Assembly (NCBI RefSeq): GCF_021215455.1
Contig: NZ_JAJPWV010000003.1
Coordinates: 1-64,000, forward strand
DNA: 64,000 nucleotides
Direction: 5' to 3'
Source of the DNA: Mucilaginibacter roseus
GTDB lineage: Bacteria; Bacteroidota; Bacteroidia; Sphingobacteriales; Sphingobacteriaceae
The position numbers were made by a program, and so were the translations under genes. The notes under the pieces are model-generated. The model did no database searches and was not told the DNA's origin. It saw only the letters and a program-made list of their open reading frames with translations. Below, in pieces: positions 9,158-17,207 of the stretch (position 1 is its first letter; each line of letters begins with the position of its first letter).

Positions 9158-12100
9158 TTACTTATATGGACTGAGATTTATCAATAACGATTTCCTGATT
9201 AACTGAACTTCTTCTTTTGTTAACCCGGCGTTACGGAAGGCCTCCAATAATTCTTCCTGCCGTGGTTGGCCAAATGTTAAACGGTAAAGTGAAAGCGTAT
9301 CTTTAATACGTTCAAAACGCAATTCATCCCGGCTGAATTCGTGAATTGGAACAAATCGTTCGATCTTATATTCACCGTCATTAAGATACCAAAAAGGAAC
9401 CATGTCTGAATCGCCAGACTTTTTCAAGGTTGCTTCGGCCAATTTGAATAAGGCCGGCCAGAGGTTATCTGTCCCGTTTGCTAATTGATCTAATGGAATT
9501 TTGGCTGCGAGACACTGACGGATAACGAAGGCTTTGTAACGGTTTATTCTTCCTTCCCGCTGTTCCAGATCGATTGGATTATGAGGCAGATTCCAGTGGA
9601 CGATCTTCCTGCAATAATAATGAAAATCCAATCCCTCTTGCCCGATGGAAGTGGAAGTTAATACAAAGGGCCTGAATGGTGAATTAAATATCTCACGCAC
9701 ATTGACCATCCGCTCGCTGCCCGCTTCCGTGCTTATTTTCTGATCACCATAGCTGATCGCAAAATGACAACGCATATCTTTTCCCCTGTCAGAATAAAAC
9801 TCTGTACGGTCATCAACTTTTACATTCGTTGTCTTAATTGATAAAACATTTTCGATACCAACGGCAATATCCGCTGCAGACTGTTTGTTTTCACAATCCT
9901 TCAGCAGATAAATATATTCTTCCAGCATGGCTTCGATATTACCTGAAGCACAGTATTCCAAAACCTGTTTCCAATAAAAATCATTTGAGGTACTTAGCCG
10001 CACGATCGAAATCGATTCCGGTTTATTAAAGAGCGAGGTAAATGCTTCAGCTGTTTGAAAGGCGGATAAACCAATATTTGATTCATCAGGGAAATAACGT
10101 TTGTAAATACGATAACTCACATTAGCCGGACTCGTTAAAATGATGTCAGCAATTACCTGATAGAGATCTTCCGGAAAGCAGCCTAAATCATCAATTTCGC
10201 CTGCGATAACCTGACCTATAAACTTTTGAAGATAAATATAGTGCATGCTTTTACCTACTGCGCCCTGACCAGCCATTAACGCCATATTCAACTTATGATC
10301 TCCAAGGCGGTCTAACAATGCGGGCAACAACCAATACCAACGAATATCAGGACGCTCAGTTTTTTCAAATTTTGACTGAAAACCAGTGGCGTTCACATTT
10401 CTCCGGATCGTGTCCGCAGTTTTGTCTTTTATATCCTGATAGCTATTATGCTCCTCAAACGGTATTCCATCCCTCGCAATCCAATTGTGAATAATCTGTG
10501 CTGGGTACGTCAGGCAAATATTGGTCATGTGTAAACGGTCTTCCTTGTTAGGATAGGTTATCAGCGGACGCGGATGCCTTTTATTGTCGTCTTTGAAGTA
10601 AGTACGTTTTTCCTTTTCCTGATTGGCAGACATATCCTCTTTGGCAATAGTCCTTCGCTCAGCTTCGTAAGACACCAGGCTCGAAACAGCCCGCGGAACC
10701 ATAGCCCAACCTGAAAAAACAAGTATCTTAGAATATCCATTGGATTTACTGAATACACCAAATGGTTTGTAATATGGTTTAGAAGGCGGTATCCATAATA
10801 ATAATTCTCCATTCTGACTAAAACATTCGTTTGCCAGGGCGCGTAACTTGCCGTTAGGGTAAGCTTGGACACCATTGACCATACCGATAGGCTGGTATTT
10901 ATTTATCTTATTAAAATCGATAAACGAATCTTTGTTTTTCCGGAGAATGGAGCGTATGCTTTCTTCTTCCTTGTAGGAATTTAATACCTCACGCAGTTTA
11001 TAGCCACGGAGATACGATAATGGAAAGGGAACCGATTTCGAGAATTCCATCGTAGCGCTTGCAAACCGGCCATGGGACATTAATTCTTTTAATTCTTCTG
11101 TAACCTGGTCGACAGCAATAAAATTCTTAATGTCTGCCGGTATGACTTTTATCTTATCGCGCGTTCCGGAAACCAGCATATCATCATCATCGTTTGCAAC
11201 GCTCATCCGCTCGTTGCGGGTCATAACAGCTTTCAATTGATTTTCGAGGGAGGTCTTAACAGCTTTTGCATGATCAAAGTCGGCCAAAGCCTCTTTCGGA
11301 AAACGCAATAACTGAAAAAAAGTCTCCTGGTCTTTCTGTATGTCGGCCCATATTTTTTCGCCCTTTGCACCACCCAAAAAGATGATCAGCTTCCTGAATT
11401 CATCAAAGTGGTTTTCATACGATAATTCTTCTAAACGGGTAGTAAATGACTTGAATGGGGTTGCAGACAAAAGCAATACCCGGGAATCATCATTCTGCAA
11501 TACCTCTTTAGCGATCTCACCGGCTTCACTTTCGTCCTCGCCATCCAGTAAAGTCTTAAACCGCTGAAATTCGTCCAGAATGAACAGATCGGCATCTAAA
11601 AATGAAACACAGACTTGCGTCAATTCAAAGCGCAAAACCCGGACAAGTTCCTTTGAAAAGTATAGAGGATCTGACCTTTCGTTGCGGTTTAAACGATCTA
11701 TTAGCCTTCTTATACCTTCCCATAGGGTAATTTGGTAGTCACCGATCAGGTTTGCTGCTCTTGGCATCCGCCAGTTTTCAAATGGCAAACCTTCCAGCCG
11801 CTGTTTTAGCAAATTGCTTAGCTCTGGCCTTAGCTTTTCATGTCCATGGTTTATATAATAACGCGCAAGATTATTCCAGCTTTCTTCACCAACCTGGTAG
11901 TTACCCCGAAAGATCCTGATCAGCGTGCTTTCCCGGTTTCTGAAATATAGATGATCATGTAGCAACTTCAGTATGATGGCACGTTCCTCCTTAATTCCCA
12001 CGCCCTTTGTAAGAGTGAACGAAGTTGATGGTGTCAGTGAACTTAATCGCAGCGGCAGACTGCTTGGCTGCGGTCGGTACGCAAGGAAGATCAGCCGACT

Positions 12101-12400
12101 GAACGACTGGGCGGTTTCCCAGAACGGGTTTAGTTTTTGCAGATTCTGCTGGGCAAGCACCTGATTGGAGCAGATATAAATAACATGGAAAGGCCGGCCA
12201 GGCTCATAACTACGAGCTAATGATTTGATCAATACCCCTTTGGCAATGATTGTTTTTCCAAGCCCTACTTCGTCTGCAACCAGAATTTTTTTGCGATGGG
12301 TGTCATAATATTGCCCAACGACGTAATCTACAGTTGCCCGCTGAAAGTCCTTCAGGGTGCCATCTATTTTCGAGATCAGTCCCAATATTTCTTCAGTCAT
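9158..12400 (-). CDS. Large SF2 (Snf2-like) helicase
   Basis: This protein of about 1080 residues is a superfamily 2 ATPase. Counting from an upstream GTG at 12442, motif I is DEVGLGKT (57-64), motif II is the unusual DEFQ box (290-293), motif III is LLSATPF (324-330), and the C-terminal motifs include GQEGLDFHYY and QREGRINRY. I prefer the ATG at 12400, because it overlaps the upstream nuclease gene by 8 bases, exactly as that nuclease overlaps DUF6361. The ~700-residue stretch between the two RecA lobes is unusually long and unassigned. Helicases of this group work with PLD nucleases in DISARM-like defence. Here the helicase sits in a three-gene overlapping cassette and probably translocates on DNA to license the nuclease (inference). 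Confidence 0.88.
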   Translation of the reverse strand: MTEEILGLISKIDGTLKDFQRATVDYVVGQYYDTHRKKILVADEVGLGKTIIAKGVLIKSLARSYEPGRPFHVIYICSNQVLAQQNLQKLNPFWETAQSFSRLIFLAYRPQPSSLPLRLSSLTPSTSFTLTKGVGIKEERAIILKLLHDHLYFRNRESTLIRIFRGNYQVGEESWNNLARYYINHGHEKLRPELSNLLKQRLEGLPFENWRMPRAANLIGDYQITLWEGIRRLIDRLNRNERSDPLYFSKELVRVLRFELTQVCVSFLDADLFILDEFQRFKTLLDGEDESEAGEIAKEVLQNDDSRVLLLSATPFKSFTTRLEELSYENHFDEFRKLIIFLGGAKGEKIWADIQKDQETFFQLLRFPKEALADFDHAKAVKTSLENQLKAVMTRNERMSVANDDDDMLVSGTRDKIKVIPADIKNFIAVDQVTEELKELMSHGRFASATMEFSKSVPFPLSYLRGYKLREVLNSYKEEESIRSILRKNKDSFIDFNKINKYQPIGMVNGVQAYPNGKLRALANECFSQNGELLLWIPPSKPYYKPFGVFSKSNGYSKILVFSGWAMVPRAVSSLVSYEAERRTIAKEDMSANQEKEKRTYFKDDNKRHPRPLITYPNKEDRLHMTNICLTYPAQIIHNWIARDGIPFEEHNSYQDIKDKTADTIRRNVNATGFQSKFEKTERPDIRWYWLLPALLDRLGDHKLNMALMAGQGAVGKSMHYIYLQKFIGQVIAGEIDDLGCFPEDLYQVIADIILTSPANVSYRIYKRYFPDESNIGLSAFQTAEAFTSLFNKPESISIVRLSTSNDFYWKQVLEYCASGNIEAMLEEYIYLLKDCENKQSAADIAVGIENVLSIKTTNVKVDDRTEFYSDRGKDMRCHFAISYGDQKISTEAGSERMVNVREIFNSPFRPFVLTSTSIGQEGLDFHYYCRKIVHWNLPHNPIDLEQREGRINRYKAFVIRQCLAAKIPLDQLANGTDNLWPALFKLAEATLKKSGDSDMVPFWYLNDGEYKIERFVPIHEFSRDELRFERIKDTLSLYRLTFGQPRQEELLEAFRNAGLTKEEVQLIRKSLLINLSPYK

Positions 12401-14183
12401 TGGCAAATTGCTTAAAAACGTCCCAAACCGGCTTAAAATCACTTACTATTTCGCTGTTCATGCGCTCAAGCCTGATCATTACCTGATTGATCTCCTTTAG
12501 TTTTAACGGAGAACGCGATGCTGCAAGCAGCAAATATTCGTAGATAGGCGGGCTGAATTCCTTTGCCTGTCCGTCTCTTCCGCCAGTAACATTGTCGTCA
12601 ACAGTGGATTCACCAATCAAATCCATTAGTCCATCATATTCATCGGGGGCAAGTAAAAACTGGAGGTATTTATAAAATGACTGTTTATTGTTAAACAGTT
12701 CATTGAAAATCACATCATCCCGTTCGGCAGGCATATTTTTAATATCAGCTTTGACTACTATCCGGCATTCAGAGCGTCCATCGACTGCAATTTCAACTGA
12801 TAGAAAATGGGACAGATGAGTCATAGCGATATTCTCGAAAAACCATTCATTCAAAGTACCTGCATTTAGGTTAAAGGCAGGTTCACTGCGGTGTATCAAA
12901 GCCACAGATAAAGTCACCCGTGTATTGAATGTCATAGAACTTAGATCTACAGATAGGCTAAGGTTGAAGTTTTGCTGATCAGGGCGTTCTATTACTCTTC
13001 CTTTGTAAACGGCAGCACTTAATTTATAATTTAACCGGCGAAGAAGCTGATCCAGTCTTTCTTCCTCAGGTTCTATTGTCCGTAAACTTCTCTGGTAAGG
13101 CAGAAAGACTCGGCTTTGTTCATTCAATAACTGTTCAATCATTGCCTCATAAGATGCCCTCTGGGACTTGGCGTTTAATTTTATGAGGAATTCAGTGTTC
13201 CGGTCTTTTGCCGGAGCAGTGGCGTTAGCTGACCCCAAATACCAGCTGGTCAAATTTTTACGCCGGCCGATATAGAATTTAGCATGTAAATCCTGATAAG
13301 CAGCCTGGGTAGATTCACTGTCAATAGTGTGCTCTCCGTCCCGGACGGCATTATTAAAATAAAAGGGCTCGATATCTGCAAGCAAAGCTTTATCCAGCTT
13401 ATCCAATTCTTCTTCCCGGCTGAAAAGAACAACTTTTTCGTTCCTGCTTACCAGTTCGTTTAACGAGGGATCATCGACAAAAGGTGACACAACCAGAAGT
13501 TCGTCAAATCCGGTGGCATATACAGGATTGGGAAAATCAGCATTCATACTTCCACCTATGATTGGAAAAATGGCGGAGCTGTTAAAATCTGCCGGAAAAT
13601 CAAAGTCAACAGTACCCAGTTCCCGAGCTATTTTTCTGTCCATTTGCTGCCCTGTTTTAACGTAAAAATGCTTCAGGAATGCCACCAATCGTTCACCGGA
13701 TGCTGTTTTTTGATTTGGCTGAGGCGAACCCTCTGCGAAGTAGGAGATATCCCATGAACGGTCAAATGTCAGGTTCCGGCTTAATACAGCCATCCGATAG
13801 ATCACTTTCCGTTTACCTGCAAACCGAAGCACCCATATTTTAGGATGAAACGAACTACGGTCATCATCGGGCAAGACTTCAACGATACAGTTTTCAATGA
13901 ATGCAAGCAAAGTGGAATAGGAATCCGGCTGATGGATTTTTCCACGCTGGCAAAATACCGTAACTCTTTCTTTGCTCTTGCGGATTGCTTCCAGAACGTC
14001 AAACCGTGTTTTAGAAAAATCACCGTCAAGTGACCTGTTGTAAAACATAGCCACAGGTATGGCCAGAAGAGCAAGCAGGTCGAGGGAGTAAGTAGTGCCA
14101 ATAGCGTGAGTAAGTTCGAAATCCTTTGAAGGACTTGCGAGCAGATCACTATAAGTTAATCGGTTTTGTTTGAAATCAAGCAT
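12393..14183 (-). CDS. Phospholipase-D-like nuclease with two HKD motifs
   Basis: The 596-residue protein has two HKD-type half-sites. The first is HPK (113-115) with N137 in SRNLT. The second is LHAKF (H300, K302) with N320 in GSANAT. Two half-sites in one chain form a complete PLD active site, so it is likely a DNA nuclease or phosphodiesterase rather than a lipase (family inference). There is no signal peptide, which fits a cytoplasmic role. The region after about residue 370 is unassigned and may bind the helicase. The start overlaps the end of the DUF6361 gene by 8 bases and its 3' end overlaps the helicase gene. That layout argues strongly for a stoichiometric complex. Confidence 0.88.
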   Translation of the reverse strand: MLDFKQNRLTYSDLLASPSKDFELTHAIGTTYSLDLLALLAIPVAMFYNRSLDGDFSKTRFDVLEAIRKSKERVTVFCQRGKIHQPDSYSTLLAFIENCIVEVLPDDDRSSFHPKIWVLRFAGKRKVIYRMAVLSRNLTFDRSWDISYFAEGSPQPNQKTASGERLVAFLKHFYVKTGQQMDRKIARELGTVDFDFPADFNSSAIFPIIGGSMNADFPNPVYATGFDELLVVSPFVDDPSLNELVSRNEKVVLFSREEELDKLDKALLADIEPFYFNNAVRDGEHTIDSESTQAAYQDLHAKFYIGRRKNLTSWYLGSANATAPAKDRNTEFLIKLNAKSQRASYEAMIEQLLNEQSRVFLPYQRSLRTIEPEEERLDQLLRRLNYKLSAAVYKGRVIERPDQQNFNLSLSVDLSSMTFNTRVTLSVALIHRSEPAFNLNAGTLNEWFFENIAMTHLSHFLSVEIAVDGRSECRIVVKADIKNMPAERDDVIFNELFNNKQSFYKYLQFLLAPDEYDGLMDLIGESTVDDNVTGGRDGQAKEFSPPIYEYLLLAASRSPLKLKEINQVMIRLERMNSEIVSDFKPVWDVFKQFAND

Positions 14184-15402
14184 TAAAGGCGGAATATAAA
14201 TCGTTCATGATCGTTCTTACCTGGTAAAACCTGTAGGGGATTTCCCGAATGCCAACCCAGTCGTAATATTCCCCAGACCGGGAAGCCAGTTTCGATTTTT
14301 CGTTTTTATTGTTGATCTCCTGATTGCGTACCAGTTCATCAATTTTCGCTTCGTTGATCACAGGCTGCATCAGTTCTTCATAAAATTTCCTTAAAAAATT
14401 TTGAGTAAATTTCTTTGTCCTGGGAGCAATTTTCTGCAGTAAATAGTTAATATCGAACCGCTGTAGTACACTTTTTTGAGTATTAAAAGAGGAAAGCCAT
14501 TCCATCCACCGATCATCAAACCCTTCCACTCCGGCTTGTCTGTGCAGGAGAACATTAAACCTGATATGTGCTGCATGGATCAAAAAAGCAAAATCCAAAG
14601 CGATCTGCAGCAGGTGTGAACTGGCATCACTAAGACGGCCGCCTTCAAGCAGCAGATTTCCAAAAACCTCAAAGTTAGGCGACTCACGCGCAAAAGAGGC
14701 GTCTTCTTCGTAAATCATTAAATGTCTTAAAATGTTCTCCGGCCGCTTTCGCCCAGCTTCATCGGCGCGGAACTGATCCCGCAGATAACTCGCTTCATCC
14801 CGGCTGAGGTCGAGCTTCAGCGGTTCATCAGTTTCGGGAAATTTATGAAGGTTCAGTCCAAACCCATCCAGTTCCGAAAACATATCGGGATCATCGGTTT
14901 CCGTTCCTGTCGCATTATTTCGGATCATTCCCGCCAGCGTATTGTAATGCAAATAATCATTGAGAGAATAATGCGTGTCGATAATATTATGAATCCTTAT
15001 CCCATTCCAATAGATTGAAGATGCCCGCCGGGCAAGCTCTCCATCATTAGCCGCGACGCTTACACCAATAACTCCATTATTAACCTCGTAATTATAGTTT
15101 TCGGCTAACTCATGCATCAGCGCGTGTTCCTTTTCTCTTAACCAGATACTAAGTGCCGGCACATCCTGTTTATTTTTATAGGCGGTCACATAATCCTGTA
15201 TCAATTGGGGAAGTAGCAGAAAATATTTTGGTCTTGTCTGGATAGTGGAGACCCCGGGGAAAAGCCAGTCTGCAAGGGCGTCACGAACGACACCGATGCC
15301 TAACTCATCAACCGTACCCGGTTCTCCGAGCATGTCTATCACAGAAAATACCCTATCACGATGTTCTTTAGAAAAATCTATCCAGCCTAAACCAGCAGCC
15401 AT
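14176..15402 (-). CDS. DUF6361 family protein
   Basis: The N-terminus LGWIDFS and the following TVDELGIGVVRDAL and FPGVSTIQTRPKYF segments are, as I recall them, the hallmarks of the DUF6361 family. The frame stays open upstream to a TTG at 15438, but the ATG at 15402 places the conserved LGWIDFS a few residues from the start and is preferred (about 408 residues). It is the first gene of the minus-strand operon and overlaps the PLD nuclease gene by 8 bases. The function is not known to me. Its fixed position next to a PLD nuclease and a helicase suggests a sensor, adaptor or specificity subunit. A stretch rich in charged residues near the C-terminus (about 355-380) could be a linker. Confidence 0.8.
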   Translation of the reverse strand: MAAGLGWIDFSKEHRDRVFSVIDMLGEPGTVDELGIGVVRDALADWLFPGVSTIQTRPKYFLLLPQLIQDYVTAYKNKQDVPALSIWLREKEHALMHELAENYNYEVNNGVIGVSVAANDGELARRASSIYWNGIRIHNIIDTHYSLNDYLHYNTLAGMIRNNATGTETDDPDMFSELDGFGLNLHKFPETDEPLKLDLSRDEASYLRDQFRADEAGRKRPENILRHLMIYEEDASFARESPNFEVFGNLLLEGGRLSDASSHLLQIALDFAFLIHAAHIRFNVLLHRQAGVEGFDDRWMEWLSSFNTQKSVLQRFDINYLLQKIAPRTKKFTQNFLRKFYEELMQPVINEAKIDELVRNQEINNKNEKSKLASRSGEYYDWVGIREIPYRFYQVRTIMNDLYSAFNA

Positions 15403-15438
15403 GTGTTTATTTAAAAAAACTTTTAGAAATGACACCAA

Positions 15439-15840
15439 ATTGCTGCCGTGCCGATAATATTTAAAACCGTAAATAAGATTCAGGCAACATCGGAGTCAGA
15501 TGAATATATCAAATATGCAATAATTATCCGAACAGTAATTAGTATCCTGCTCCCTTATACAATGTTTAATACTTAAGTTGATAGGACAATTGAAAAAATT
15601 TGAAATAACACCAAATTACATCTTAAAAACATTCTTAACCAACTGTTAATTAGACACATGTTGCTACTTGCAGTATTGCAATTAACGAAGTTTAAAAGAA
15701 TTAAATCAATAATTAGATAATTATAAATTGATATTAAATCACGTATAAAAAGTATTTGACAAATAGATATTGAAATAGGATTTATAATTTAAATTCTATT
15801 TGTCTCTCCATATATATTATTCATAATAAACTATGTCAAT
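15439..15840. other. AT-rich intergenic region upstream of the cargo operon
   Basis: About 400 very AT-rich bases separate the cargo operon from the right end of the element. The promoter of the minus-strand operon must lie near 15439-15560, but I see no convincing TTTG/TAnnTTTG pair there. No open frame or repeat was found. Confidence 0.4.
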
Positions 15841-15871
15841 TTTGTTCAACAGCCAAAAATTCTTATCTTTA
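15841..15871 (+). promoter_or_regulatory. Bacteroidota-type promoter
   Basis: TTTG at 15841-15844 and TATCTTTA at 15864-15871 are separated by 19 bases. This matches the Bacteroidota consensus TTTG-N19-21-TAnnTTTG except for the last base. It points rightwards, where there is no protein gene. The predicted transcript would run about 175 bases to the hairpin at 16025-16054. Confidence 0.4.
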
Positions 15872-15973
15872 TATATCATTTGAATTCAAACAGTCTTAAA
15901 ATTAAAGTGAGTATTTGGTGAGTCACTTTTAAAACGACTGATAAAATATTGATAATGAGAAGTTACGAGATTC

Positions 15974-15996
15974 GGTTCGAGTCCCGTCCATTCCGC
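15974..15996 (+). other. Probable right attachment site: duplicated tRNA 3' end
   Basis: The segment contains a canonical T-loop (GGTTCGAGTCCC) followed by what would be the 3' acceptor strand CCATTCC and a G discriminator. It cannot be a whole tRNA, because the upstream bases do not complete the T-stem beyond GG. Such a partial tRNA end, at the far side of a cargo block from an integrase and followed at once by a terminator, is the usual footprint of integration into a tRNA gene. The G73 discriminator would fit tRNA-Ser, but the identity is a guess. The intact tRNA gene should lie just left of position 1. Confidence 0.65.
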
Positions 15997-16024
15997 TTAG
16001 AGAGTTTCAAAGCTCACCGAAACC

Positions 16025-16054
16025 GCTTAATTCAACGAATTAAGCTGTTTTTTT
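16025..16054 (+). terminator. Intrinsic terminator after the tRNA 3'-end copy
   Basis: A perfect 9-bp stem (GCTTAATTC / GAATTAAGC) with an AAC loop is followed by TGTTTTTTT. It is likely the original terminator of the invaded tRNA gene, now stranded at the right end of the element. Confidence 0.8.
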
Positions 16055-16072
16055 ATGTCAAAACCCCTCGTT

Positions 16073-16791
16073 TCAAATTACTCCAGGGTAAAAGACGAGA
16101 AAGTTAGTAATTATATGAAAGCATTGAGGTCGGCATTGGAAACAAAGCCCAGCCAGGCTGTGCGAACAAGCCAGACTGATAAAACCCTCTCTTCGAGCAT
16201 CACCTTTGTAAAGCCCCCTGAAAAAATGCATTATTGAACCATGGTAGGCTTTTACTCTTGCGGCCTCCCAATCCTCTTTTTGTTTTTCGTCTGCAGGTAA
16301 TTCCTCAAATGCGCCATTACCTAAAAAACTAGCATTATCCTGTTCAATTTGATAACTGAAATTAGTAAGTGAATATCTAATAGTATAGCCCAGAGCTTTA
16401 TTTTCAATAATGATGATGTCGTCCTTATAAGCGTTAAGAATACCCGCTTTCTTATCATGCACTAAATTGATAACTTCAGGATTAACAATGCGGCATTTTT
16501 TACTATTAGTGGTCTCTCCCAAAAATACCCTTTGAAAGATTTTTAAAAAGTTTTCCCGTTCCTTTTTCCCATCACGTTGACATTTACCTCTGTGAGTTGA
16601 ACGATAACCGGCTTTAGTTTAATTTTAACATTGACTGATAAATCAGTAATAAAAACGGTTTGGGTGTGTTTTGCAAAACCGACCATCGACACAGAAAGCT
16701 GGTAAGTACCCGGATGTAAGCCTTCAAACATGCCTATCAATGCTTTTCCACATCCAACCCGCAGGCACTTAGACATAAAGCATAATTTCAT
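16073..16791 (-). pseudogene. Frameshifted CarboxypepD_reg-like protein fragment
   Basis: Two minus-strand frames are pieces of one gene. The first (16791-16543) has the carboxypeptidase regulatory-like fold: LHPGTYQLSVSMVGF and a strand ending in LTEVNVNV. The second (from about 16560 to 16073) carries the family motif LGETTNSKKCRIVNPEVI and later ALGYTIRYSL and FEELP. Reading one base out of phase near 16555-16570 joins them through KKERENFLKIFQRVF, so a single-base indel separates them. Both outer ends are missing or degenerate. Intact relatives in this phylum are periplasmic or outer-membrane-associated proteins of unknown role. This copy is almost certainly non-functional. Confidence 0.8.
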
Positions 16792-16809
16792 TTACAACCA
16801 ATTAACTTT

Positions 16810-17008
16810 ATGTGTCAAAAAATAGCGATTATAGTGGGTGCCGGATCAGCCGGACTCACCGCTGCTTATGAATTACTAAAAAGAACGGATATTTACCCGT
16901 TATACTTGAGAAAAGCAATGTCGTGGGAGGAATTTTCAGAACTGTAAATTACAAGGGTAACAAAATAGACATCGCAGGGCATCAAAGAACCGGGTTTATT
17001 TACGCTTG
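16810..17008 (+). pseudogene. Truncated, frameshifted FAD-dependent oxidoreductase
   Basis: The start ATG opens into a classic dinucleotide-binding fold with [15 protein letters not shown]. After DIYP the frame shifts by one base. The correct continuation [18 protein letters not shown] is in the next frame, runs to DIAGH and then degenerates to a stop. This is the first ~65 residues of a protoporphyrinogen-oxidase or UDP-galactopyranose-mutase-like flavoprotein. The rest is gone, probably lost in an insertion or deletion event beside the attachment site. Confidence 0.75.
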
Positions 17009-17207
17009 ATTTTTCAGAAGGTCAATCGAATCCACTTATTTTTATTTAATAAAAAGAAAATAATTACCGGAAAGGTTTAAAGCGGTAAAAATAAGCGGCT
17101 TATGTTTGAAATAAATATTTAATATAATATATTTATAAAAGTATATCTCCTGAGAGGGAAGTGCTGATTTAAACCTTATATTTTCTTTATTTAATACGCC
17201 CGCGCTG

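Noticed and set aside
15971..15999. Complete tRNA gene at the right end of the element
   Set aside because: The bases before the T-loop do not form the T-stem beyond two G-C pairs and no anticodon arm is present; only a 3' copy remains.
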